In this document: in pieces, positions 15,120 to 22,011 of the stretch
Layout: each line of letters opens with the position of its first letter
Numbering within the stretch: position 1 is the first letter of the stretch
DNA from: Clostridia bacterium
Lineage (GTDB): Bacteria; Bacillota; Clostridia; Christensenellales; Aristaeellaceae
NCBI GenBank assembly: GCA_017527065.1
Contig: JAFXQO010000017.1
Span: 1-37,766 of the forward strand
Direction: 5' to 3'
Length of the DNA: 37,766 bases
Translations under genes and position numbers: made by a program
Notes under the pieces: model-generated
What the model was told of the DNA's origin: nothing
The model's input: only the letters and a program-made list of their open reading frames with translations
Database searches by the model: none

Positions 15120-16178
15120 TCAATACCGCCCCGCCTTTTTCACCGCCTCCATGATCGCCTTCATGTTTTCCAGCGACACGGAATTCGGGATGGAGTGGTC
15201 GGAGGAGAAGATGTAGCCGCCGTCCTTCTTGAGGGCGGGCACCGTGCGCCCGATCTCCGCCACGATGGCCTCGCGCTGGTCCCACAATACCGCGTTGACG
15301 CCGCCGTGCAGCACCAGTTTGTCGCCGTATTTCTCCTTGAGCAGCAGCGGCTGCATGCCCGCCTTCACCTCCAGCGGGTTCAGGCAGTCGATCCCGATGT
15401 CTATGAGGTCGTCTATGCGGGTCATCACGTCGCCGCAGGAGTGCAGGTGGGCGTAGATGCCCTTGCCGTGCGCCCAGTCGACGGCGCGCTTGTGCACGGG
15501 CTTCAGCAGGTCGCGGTACATTTCGTTTGAAAAGAACGTGGTGCCCTTGTAGCCCATGTCGTCCGGCCAGTAGATGGCGTCGAAGCAGTAGCCCGCGTCC
15601 CACACCCGCTCGAACAGCGATATGCAGCGGTCGAGGTAGGTGTTGAACATGTCCACCACCCATTCCGGCTCCTCGTACATGGCCACGAGCACCGTCTCCG
15701 TGCCGGCCATCCAGGAATGGGTCACGTCAAAGCCGAACCAGAACCCCGCCTCGATCCAGCGGCCCTCGGCGCGCCAGCGGGCGTAGTTCTCCTTGAGATA
15801 GCGCCAGGGGATGCGGTCGTCCTCCAACGTCATGCGGCGCTTGGCGTCCTCCCAGGCCTCGGGGGTGGTCACCTTGTAGTCAAGGAACTCGGGCGTGGAA
15901 TCCAGCGCCTTGAAGTTCTTGAGCGTCACGCCCCATTTCGTCGTCACGATCTGGTAGCGCTCGGTGTCCTCCAGCACCCTGACCTCGTAGCGCGGGGTGA
16001 TGTCCACGTCGATGGTCTCCACCTTGTCCACGCCGAAATAATCCCGCCAGTCGGCGCCCTCCGGCATGCCCTCCGCGCGCCAGCGGCGCAGCGTGCCCGC
16101 CCAGGGCGAATCGATGATGGGAACGCGGTCGGCCTCCCGGTGGTCGTACATGCGCTGGAAGCGCTCGCGGGTCGTCAT
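15120..16178 (-). CDS. UroD-family (corrinoid methyltransferase-type) protein, copy 3
   Basis: A 352-residue UroD-fold protein, last gene of the corrinoid operon. It alone of the three copies has the canonical His-x-Cys: H246 and C248 in HLHSCGD. A third ligand could be C265 (GIDCLNPLE) or H328 (SSDHSIPNS, 325-333). The N-terminus MTTRERFQRMYDHREADRVP is the group signature. GGAGGA 7 nt before ATG 16178 lies within the last codons of the activase gene, indicating translational coupling. Together with the corrinoid protein it would form a methyltransferase pair that either demethylates a substrate or moves the methyl group onward. HemE activity is unlikely in this context. Confidence 0.85.
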   Translation of the reverse strand: MTTRERFQRMYDHREADRVPIIDSPWAGTLRRWRAEGMPEGADWRDYFGVDKVETIDVDITPRYEVRVLEDTERYQIVTTKWGVTLKNFKALDSTPEFLDYKVTTPEAWEDAKRRMTLEDDRIPWRYLKENYARWRAEGRWIEAGFWFGFDVTHSWMAGTETVLVAMYEEPEWVVDMFNTYLDRCISLFERVWDAGYCFDAIYWPDDMGYKGTTFFSNEMYRDLLKPVHKRAVDWAHGKGIYAHLHSCGDVMTRIDDLIDIGIDCLNPLEVKAGMQPLLLKEKYGDKLVLHGGVNAVLWDQREAIVAEIGRTVPALKKDGGYIFSSDHSIPNSVSLENMKAIMEAVKKAGRY

Positions 16179-16181
16179 GGC

Positions 16182-17660
16182 TCATTCCTCCGGAAAAAAC
16201 ATCTGATCCATGTAGTGCTCGTTGAATTTTTTGTTGCCGCCCAGGTTCACATGCCGGGCCAGCGAGGCGATGGCGCGGGTGTTTTCCTGCTTTTCCGTAT
16301 CCAGCAAGAGCTGCGCCGCCCCGGCCAGGGCCGCGTTGCCCAGCACCTTCACCCGCGAGGCCAGCGCCTCCGGGAAGAGCCCGATGGCAGCCGCGCTGTT
16401 CACGTCCAGGTGGCTGCCGAAGCCGCCGGCGATGTACAGCGTGCTCACATCCTCCTCGCCCACGCCCGCTTCCTCCAGCAGGGTCTCGATGCCCGCGGCG
16501 ATGGCGGCCTTGGCCAGCTGCACCGCGCGGATATCCCGGGGGAGCAGGGAAACGCCGCCTGACAGGGGCAATTCGTCCTCGTCCATGGCGCCGGTCTCGT
16601 CCACCAGACCCAGCTTCAGCGCCGCGGCCACGGCGTCGATCAGCCCCGAGCCGCACACGCCCACGGCCGGGGCGTCGCCGATGGTGTGCGCGCCGATCTT
16701 CCCGTCCTCCGCCCAGGCCCGGTCGATGGCCCCGCGCACGCTGCCGCAGCCGCAGGAGATGCCCGCGCCCTCGAAGGCCGGGCCCGCGGCGGTGGAGGAC
16801 ACGCGCAGCAGCCCGTCCTTCCACAGCGCGATCTCCCCGTTGGTGCCCACGTCGCACAGCAGCGACACCTCGTCCCTCTCGCACTGGCCGGCGGCCAGGG
16901 CGGCGCAGGTGATGTCCGCGCCGACGAAGGCGTGCATGCAGCGGGGCAGATACGCCGCCCGGCCCAGGAGGGGCACCGTCTCGTCGAAGAGGCAGTCGGC
17001 CTCGAAGGGCGCGTGGGAGAGCGCCTCGGGATTGCGCCCGGTCAGCAGGTACAGCATGGTGGTGTTGCCGGTCACGACCAGGCTCTCCACCCGGGCCGGG
17101 TCCAGGCCCGCCCCTCCGCAGGCGTCCTTCAGCAGCGACTCGATGGCGCCGGTGATCTCAGCCTGCATCCGGCCGAGCCCGCCCTCCAGCGCCGCGCCGA
17201 TGCGGCCCATGACGTCCGCCGCCACGGCGGTCTGGGGGTTCAGCATGCCGGCCTCGGAAAGGCACGCGCCGCTTTTCATATCGTACAGCTTCAGCGCCAC
17301 GGTGGTGGTGCCGATGTCCACCGCCGCGCCGAAGGCGCCGGGCATGGGCCTGACCGGCCTCACCTCTCCCGCCCCGGCGATCTCGATCTGCTCCATGGCG
17401 CGCGCCTCGGGCAGGACGACCGAGGCGTCGCCCAGCAGCGCGGCCTGGCAGGCCAGGCGTCGGCCGGCTTTCTCCTCCGCCGGGGTGGGCGGAGAGACCG
17501 CGCCCTCCAGGAGCACGGCGCACTTGCCGCAGCGGCCCCGCCCGCCGCAGGGCCGGGGTATAGCAAAACCGCTTTCCGCGAGAACGTCGGAAAGCGGGCG
17601 GGGTGGATTGAAGGGATGAACGAACCGTTCGCCGCCGCGAAGGATCGTCAGCTCAGCCAT
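16182..17660 (-). CDS. RACo-like ATP-dependent reductive activator of corrinoid protein
   Basis: A 492-residue protein with an N-terminal [2Fe-2S] ferredoxin domain (C38, C44, C47 and C71, the C-x5-C-x2-C...C pattern) and a long C-terminal ASKHA-like ATPase region (DUF4445 family). Actin-like segments seen are AVDIGTTTVALKLYD, VVTGNTTMLYLL, LLCDVGTNGEIAL and IAGGFGSHLD. The family uses ATP to reduce inactive Co(II) corrinoid proteins back to Co(I). It overlaps the preceding DUF2284 gene by 8 bp, with AGGAGG inside that gene, and precedes UroD copy 3 by 3 nt. Context with a corrinoid protein two genes upstream makes the role secure. Confidence 0.92.
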   Translation of the reverse strand: MAELTILRGGERFVHPFNPPRPLSDVLAESGFAIPRPCGGRGRCGKCAVLLEGAVSPPTPAEEKAGRRLACQAALLGDASVVLPEARAMEQIEIAGAGEVRPVRPMPGAFGAAVDIGTTTVALKLYDMKSGACLSEAGMLNPQTAVAADVMGRIGAALEGGLGRMQAEITGAIESLLKDACGGAGLDPARVESLVVTGNTTMLYLLTGRNPEALSHAPFEADCLFDETVPLLGRAAYLPRCMHAFVGADITCAALAAGQCERDEVSLLCDVGTNGEIALWKDGLLRVSSTAAGPAFEGAGISCGCGSVRGAIDRAWAEDGKIGAHTIGDAPAVGVCGSGLIDAVAAALKLGLVDETGAMDEDELPLSGGVSLLPRDIRAVQLAKAAIAAGIETLLEEAGVGEEDVSTLYIAGGFGSHLDVNSAAAIGLFPEALASRVKVLGNAALAGAAQLLLDTEKQENTRAIASLARHVNLGGNKKFNEHYMDQMFFPEE

Positions 17661-18210
17661 GATCTGCCTCCTGAAACAGCACCAGGCCGAAATACGTCAC
17701 GGTATTCGCGCCGTTGATGTATTTCAGCGGGGTATGCTTGGTCGTGTTATACACGTCGATGCCGCAGCTCTCCATCGAGGCCAGCGCCCGGCCCGGATGG
17801 CGGCAGGGCTCCCCGGTGATCTTGCCGCAGACCGCGCACAGTCCGCAGCCGCCGCCGGAGAGATGCAGCGCGCCCTCGCCCAGGACGGGCGTCAGCGCGT
17901 CCAGCAGCTTCTGGTTCACCGCCACGTACTTTTTCTTCGCCTCGGCCATGCCCTCGATGTCGAAGCTGTCCTCCAGCTGGCCGATGGTCTGGTAGAGCAG
18001 GCCCCGGTCATAGCTTCGCACCCGCGCCATCAGTTCGTCTATGGGCCCCACGTCCGGCGGGCAGGTATAGCAGCGGCCGTAGACGCCGCAGCTGTTCTTC
18101 TCACACAGGGCGCGGAAGCTGGCGCTGAGCACGATGTCTTTTTGTTCTATAAGGGCGGCTTTGGCCGCGCCGCAGTCCAGCGCGGTCTGAATCAGTCTCT
18201 CGTCTGTCAT
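17653..18210 (-). CDS. DUF2284 cysteine-rich metal-binding protein
   Basis: A 185-residue DUF2284-type protein of unknown function. Cysteines fall in two groups: C36, C41, C47 and C50 (CEKNSCGVYGRCYTCPP), and C122, C125, C128 and C136 (GGGCGLCAVCGKITGEPCRHPG), plus C149. Two Fe-S clusters are plausible. ATG 18210 is preferred to GTG 18222, which has no upstream ribosome binding site; the ATG has only a weak GGAA. It is sandwiched between corrinoid-protein and activase genes and overlaps the latter by 8 bp. This makes electron delivery to the activase, or handling of the corrinoid, a reasonable inference but no more. Confidence 0.82.
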   Translation of the reverse strand: MTDERLIQTALDCGAAKAALIEQKDIVLSASFRALCEKNSCGVYGRCYTCPPDVGPIDELMARVRSYDRGLLYQTIGQLEDSFDIEGMAEAKKKYVAVNQKLLDALTPVLGEGALHLSGGGCGLCAVCGKITGEPCRHPGRALASMESCGIDVYNTTKHTPLKYINGANTVTYFGLVLFQEADHG

Positions 18211-18229
18211 ACGTTTTTCCACGGGGCGG

Positions 18230-18871
18230 TCAGGCGCCCATGGCCTTGCAGAATTCCAGCGCCTTGTCCGCGGCGGAGGCGGCGTCGGGGGTGTAGGCGT
18301 CCGCGCCGATCTTCTGGCAGTATTCGTCGGTGACGGGCGCGCCGCCGATCATGATCTTCACCTTGTCGCGGATGCCCGCCGCCTCGGCCGCCTTCACCAC
18401 GTCCGCCATGACGCCCATGGTGGTGGTGAGCAGCGCGGAGCAGGCGATGATCTGGCAGCCCTCGTTCTTCGCGGTCTCGACGAAGGTGTCCGGCGACACG
18501 TCGGTGCCCAGGTCGATGACCTCCAGGCCCTTGCCCTCCATCATCATCTTGACCAGGTTCTTGCCGATGTCGTGCAGATCGCCCTGGACGGTGCCGATGC
18601 ACACCTTGCCGCTGGCCTTGACGCCCTCGGCCACCAGCAGGGGCTTGAGGATCTGCGCGCCCATGTTCATGGCGCGGGCCGCGACCAGCACCTCGGGCAC
18701 GAACACTTCGTTGTTCTTGAATTTTTCGCCGATGACGTTCATGCCGGCCACCAGGCCCTCGTCGAGAATCTGCTCGGCGGGAATGCCCTCGTCGATGGCC
18801 TGCTGGACCAGCGCCTTGACATCTTTCGCGCGGCCGGCCTGCAGTTTCAGGGAAATGTCCTCAAGAATCAT
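18230..18871 (-). CDS. corrinoid (cobalamin-binding) methyl-carrier protein, MtbC/MttC type
   Basis: A 213-residue two-domain corrinoid protein. Residues 1-85 form the helical MetH cap-like domain (GLVAGMNVIGEKF, then VPEVLVAARAMN). Residues 88-213 form the B12-binding Rossmann domain, with the base-off ligand motif D98-x-H100-x-x-G103 (GDLHDIG), S145-type SALLTTTM and IGGAPVT. It carries the methyl group between UroD-fold methyltransferases and an acceptor enzyme. It is the first gene of a four-gene operon, with GGGAGG 8 nt before the ATG. It is the only corrinoid protein in the window, so the other UroD copies may share it. Confidence 0.94.
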   Translation of the reverse strand: MILEDISLKLQAGRAKDVKALVQQAIDEGIPAEQILDEGLVAGMNVIGEKFKNNEVFVPEVLVAARAMNMGAQILKPLLVAEGVKASGKVCIGTVQGDLHDIGKNLVKMMMEGKGLEVIDLGTDVSPDTFVETAKNEGCQIIACSALLTTTMGVMADVVKAAEAAGIRDKVKIMIGGAPVTDEYCQKIGADAYTPDAASAADKALEFCKAMGA

Positions 18872-18924
18872 GATAATTTCCTCCCGGTAATGTATTGGGG
18901 TGGCATGCGGTATTTCCTGTTTTG

Positions 18925-18953
18925 ATTGTACACTGTCCGGGCCGGTTAGTCAA
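18925..18953 (-). promoter_or_regulatory. promoter of the corrinoid operon
   Basis: On the minus strand TTGACT (18948-18953) and TACAAT (18925-18930) are separated by exactly 17 bp. The leader to the start codon is about 45 nt, too short for a cobalamin riboswitch. Confidence 0.82.
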
Positions 18954-19210
18954 TCATTTTCGCGGGCTCCGGGGGAATCTTTTTTGAGGGCGCGCCAGCC
19001 GTCCCCGGAGCGGTCAGGCCACAGCCTTTCCACCGCCTGTCAACACCCTGTCCACAGCGTTTTTTTCGGCTCTTTTTTTGCGGGAAACGCCGCCCGATCC
19101 ACGCCTTATATAAATAAGGTAAAAACTCCCGCATCCGGCTTTCGTCCTTTTGGGCAATTCGCGCCGAAAGATTTTCATCCCGTTTCACCTGGGTTTCACA
19201 GGCTTTCCGC

Positions 19211-19239
19211 TTGCGCGGCCGGTTCTTTTCTGGTATCAT
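19211..19239 (+). promoter_or_regulatory. probable dnaA promoter
   Basis: TTGCGC (19211-19216), a 17-bp spacer and TATCAT (19234-19239) preceded by TGG, an extended -10. The DnaA boxes lie immediately downstream, so DnaA may repress its own gene. Confidence 0.58.
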
Positions 19240-19259
19240 ATAAAGGCGATTTTTCTGAG

Positions 19260-19363
19260 TTATCCACAACCCGCGTCCACAGTTTCCACATATTGTGGAA
19301 AACATTGTGGATAATTTCTTTTCTCTACACAATATATTGCGGGCCCGAGGGCCTTTATCCACA
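19260..19363. other. oriC, upstream DnaA-box cluster
   Basis: Three perfect DnaA boxes TTATCCACA: 19260-19268 (+), 19306-19314 (-) and 19355-19363 (+). Between the first two lies a palindromic pair of near-boxes, TTTCCACA-TAT-TGTGGAAA, around 19283-19301. A looser CTGTCCACA is near 19048. This is the upstream half of a Firmicutes-type bipartite origin. The rest of the gap 18872-19400 contains two promoters and otherwise nothing recognisable. Confidence 0.88.
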
Positions 19364-19400
19364 ATACAGGGCGCTTTGCGGCGGCCCGCGGAGGTTACAA

Positions 19401-20711
19401 ATGAGCTCGTCAAACGAAAAATGGGAAAGTGTGCTCTCCCTGCTGCGTCAGGAGGTCTCGGATTATCAGTTCGCGACCTGGTTTCAGCCCCTCAGGCCGA
19501 TCTTCGTGGGCGACAACCGCATCGTGATCGAGTTTGAAAACAAATTCATCCTCGCCCTGGTCCGGCAAAACTACTACATCATGATCAAAAACGCCGTGCT
19601 GATCAGCTACGGCAAGGATTACGAGATCGACCTGGTGCCAAAGGGCGAAGCCAACCTGACCCCGACGGAATCGGACGGCAAAACTCCGCCGCCCGAACCC
19701 GATGAAATGTTCAACCCAAAATACACCTTCGACACCTTCGTGGTGGGCGCGTCGAACCGCTTCGCCCACGCGGCGTCCCTGGCCGTGGCGGAGCTGCCGG
19801 CGGACGCCTATAACCCGCTCTTCCTCTACGGCGGCGCGGGCCTGGGTAAAACGCACCTGATGCACGCCATCGGCCATCACATCCACCGCAACAACCCCTC
19901 CGCGAAGCTGCTCTACATCACCTCGGAGAATTTCACCAACCAGCTGATCAACGCCATCACCGAGCGCACCAGCCAGGAGCTTCGGGACCGGCTGCGCACC
20001 GTGGACGTGCTCATGGTGGACGACATCCAGTTCATCGCCGGCAAAACCGCCACCCAGGAGGAGTTCTTCCACACCTTCAACGAGCTCCACGGCAGCGGCA
20101 AGCAGATCATCATCTCCTCCGACCGGCCCCCAAAGGAAATCCCCACCCTGGAGGAGCGCCTGCGCTCCCGGTTCGAGTGGGGCCTGATCGCCGACATCCA
20201 GAAGCCCGACTACGAGACGCGCATCGCCATCCTGCGCAAGAAGGCCGAGCTGGAGCACCTGATCGTCAACGACGCCGTGCTCCACTACATCGCCGAGAAG
20301 ATCGAATCCAACATCCGCGAGCTGGAGGGCTCCCTCACCCGCATCAACGCCATGGCCCAGCTCTCCGGCGGCAAGATCACACTGGACATGGCCCGGGAGG
20401 CGCTGAACCGCATCATGCCCACGGGGGAATCCCACCCCGCCACGCCGGAGGGCATCCTCAAGGCCGTGGCCGCCTACTTCGGCGTCAGCGTGGCGGACAT
20501 CCTCTCCCAGCGGCGCAACCGGGAGATCGCCCAGGCGCGGCAGGTGGCCATGTATCTCACCCGGGAGCAGACCCAGCTCTCCACCACCCGCATCGGCGAC
20601 CTGTTCGGCGGGCGGGACCACACCACTGTGATGCACGCCTGCCGCCTCATCGGCGAGCTCATCGAAAAGGACGAGGAGATCCGCCGGGCGGTGGAGCAGC
20701 TGAAAAAATGA
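19401..20711 (+). CDS. dnaA: chromosomal replication initiator protein DnaA
   Basis: A 436-residue initiator ATPase that binds DnaA boxes and opens the origin. Domain I is residues about 1-80 (WESVLSLLRQEVSDYQFATW), with a short linker to about 105. The AAA+ domain begins NPKYTFDTFVVGASNRFAHA. Walker A is GGAGLGKT (144-151) and Walker B leads to VDDIQF (206-211). The C-terminal DNA-binding signature is FGGRDHTTVMHACR. ATG 19401 has GGAGG 7 nt upstream and gives the conserved N-terminus; in-frame upstream sequence is the DnaA-box region. It is flanked by origin elements on both sides, and dnaN follows after 190 bp. Confidence 0.97.
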   Translation: MSSSNEKWESVLSLLRQEVSDYQFATWFQPLRPIFVGDNRIVIEFENKFILALVRQNYYIMIKNAVLISYGKDYEIDLVPKGEANLTPTESDGKTPPPEPDEMFNPKYTFDTFVVGASNRFAHAASLAVAELPADAYNPLFLYGGAGLGKTHLMHAIGHHIHRNNPSAKLLYITSENFTNQLINAITERTSQELRDRLRTVDVLMVDDIQFIAGKTATQEEFFHTFNELHGSGKQIIISSDRPPKEIPTLEERLRSRFEWGLIADIQKPDYETRIAILRKKAELEHLIVNDAVLHYIAEKIESNIRELEGSLTRINAMAQLSGGKITLDMAREALNRIMPTGESHPATPEGILKAVAAYFGVSVADILSQRRNREIAQARQVAMYLTREQTQLSTTRIGDLFGGRDHTTVMHACRLIGELIEKDEEIRRAVEQLKK

Positions 20712-20901
20712 ATTGCTCACAGGTTTGTGGAAAAACGCGGCCCTTTTCCCCAGCCTGTCCACCGCCCGCGCCCAGGCGGCGCGGCCCGAACCGTCCCGAA
20801 CGGCCGGCGTTTTCCCGCTTTTTCCACAGTTTCCACAGCACTATTACAACTACGTCTATTAAATTATATATCTACTACAATTCCCGGGAGGCGAACAGAC
20901 C
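20712..20901. other. oriC, downstream boxes and DnaA-trio-like unwinding element
   Basis: Near-consensus DnaA boxes at 20726-20734 (-), 20820-20828 (TTTTCCACA) and 20829-20837 (GTTTCCACA, two mismatches). Three bases after the last box an ordered run of CTA, TTA, CAA, CTA, CGT, CTA, TTA begins at 20841 with 3-bp period. It grades into AT-rich AAATTATATATCTACTAC up to about 20880. This is the arrangement of the Bacillus basal unwinding system: box, short GC step, DnaA-trios, AT-rich region. Confidence 0.75.
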
Positions 20902-22011
20902 ATGAAATTCTCCGTCGATACCAGCCGTCTGGCGGACGCGCTCTCAACGGCGACCCACGCGCTTTCGGCCCGCAGCACACTGCCCATACTGGAAGGCATA
21001 CTGATCGAAACCGCCGAAAGCGGCATCGCGCTCACCTGCTCGGACGGCTCCATGACCATCACCGCCGAGGCCCCCGCCGAAATCGCCGAGGAGGGCCGCA
21101 TCGTCATGCCGGGCCGTCTGTTCCTTGAAGTGGTGCGAAGGCTCCCCGCGGGGGAAATGCTGTTCTCGGCGTCGGCCAACATGATCGCCACGCTGAAATG
21201 CGCCGGTTCCCGCACCACCATCGCCGGCAAGCCCGCCGACCTGTTTCCCCAAATGCCCCGCGTCGACGAGACCAGCCGCGTTTCGCTGCCCCAGGCGCTG
21301 CTGCGCGACATGATCCAGCAGACCTCCTTCGCCGTCTCCGCCGATGAATCCCGCAAGATCCTCACCGGCTGCCTGCTGGAAATCGGCGGCGGCGAGGCGC
21401 GGATGGTGGCGCTGGACGGCTTCCGCTTCGCCGTGCGCATCGCGCCGATCGACGCCGGCGCGCCCGCGCTGAGCGCCGTCATCCCCAGCCGCCTCCTGCA
21501 GGAGCTCTCCAAAATTGTCTCCGGCGGCGAAGAGGATACCGTCACGCTCATTTTCGGCGGCTCCCAGCTGCTGGTGGAAATGGAAAACGTCCGCGTCTAC
21601 GCCTCGCTCCTGGAGGGCGAATACATCAAATACCGCCAGATCATTCCCGCCTCGGCCAAGACCGTGGTGACGGTGCTCGACCGGGAGCAGATGGCGCTGT
21701 GCGTTGAGCGCGCCTCCCTCATGGCCCGGGAGAGCAAGACCAACATCATCAAGCTCAGCGTCAGCCCCAGCCTGATGGTCATCACCTCGACTTCCGAAAT
21801 GGGCGACGTCTACGAAGAAATCCAGGTCGAAACCGAGGGCGAAGGCCTCGAGATCGCCTTTAACGTGAAGTATGTGACCGACGTGCTGCGGGCCATCGAC
21901 GACGAGTCCTTCCTCATGAAGTTCAACTCGCCGGTGAGCCCCTGCGTCATCGCGCCGGTGGAGGGCGGCGCTTACACCTACATGGTGCTGCCCCTGCGGC
22001 TCAACGCATGA
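20902..22011 (+). CDS. dnaN: DNA polymerase III beta sliding clamp
   Basis: A 369-residue sliding clamp that tethers DNA polymerase III to DNA. The N-terminus (MKFSVDTSRLADALSTATHA) and the C-terminal MVLPLRLN ending are typical, with three similar clamp domains between; STLPILEGI near residues 25-33 is a family hallmark. GGGAGG lies 9-10 nt before ATG 20902. The stop codon overlaps the mnmE start (ATGA, 22008-22011), so the two are translationally coupled. In most Firmicutes dnaN is followed by an S4-domain gene, recF and gyrB, none of which is present here. Confidence 0.96.
   Translation: MKFSVDTSRLADALSTATHALSARSTLPILEGILIETAESGIALTCSDGSMTITAEAPAEIAEEGRIVMPGRLFLEVVRRLPAGEMLFSASANMIATLKCAGSRTTIAGKPADLFPQMPRVDETSRVSLPQALLRDMIQQTSFAVSADESRKILTGCLLEIGGGEARMVALDGFRFAVRIAPIDAGAPALSAVIPSRLLQELSKIVSGGEEDTVTLIFGGSQLLVEMENVRVYASLLEGEYIKYRQIIPASAKTVVTVLDREQMALCVERASLMARESKTNIIKLSVSPSLMVITSTSEMGDVYEEIQVETEGEGLEIAFNVKYVTDVLRAIDDESFLMKFNSPVSPCVIAPVEGGAYTYMVLPLRLNA

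Noticed and set aside
15120-16178. Heme biosynthesis uroporphyrinogen decarboxylase (HemE)
   Set aside because: The three UroD-fold proteins start with the TTRERF/NHRERV signature of the methyltransferase branch, and copy 3 is in an operon with a corrinoid protein and activase; no other heme genes are nearby.
18872-18924. Cobalamin riboswitch upstream of the corrinoid operon
   Set aside because: The predicted leader is about 45 nt, and no B12-box-like sequence is seen; the other UroD transcripts have equally short leaders.
19182-19204. Third parS-like site from the TTTCAC sequences upstream of dnaA
   Set aside because: The two TTTCAC sequences are direct repeats rather than the palindrome TGTTNCACGTGAAACA and lack the CACGTG core.
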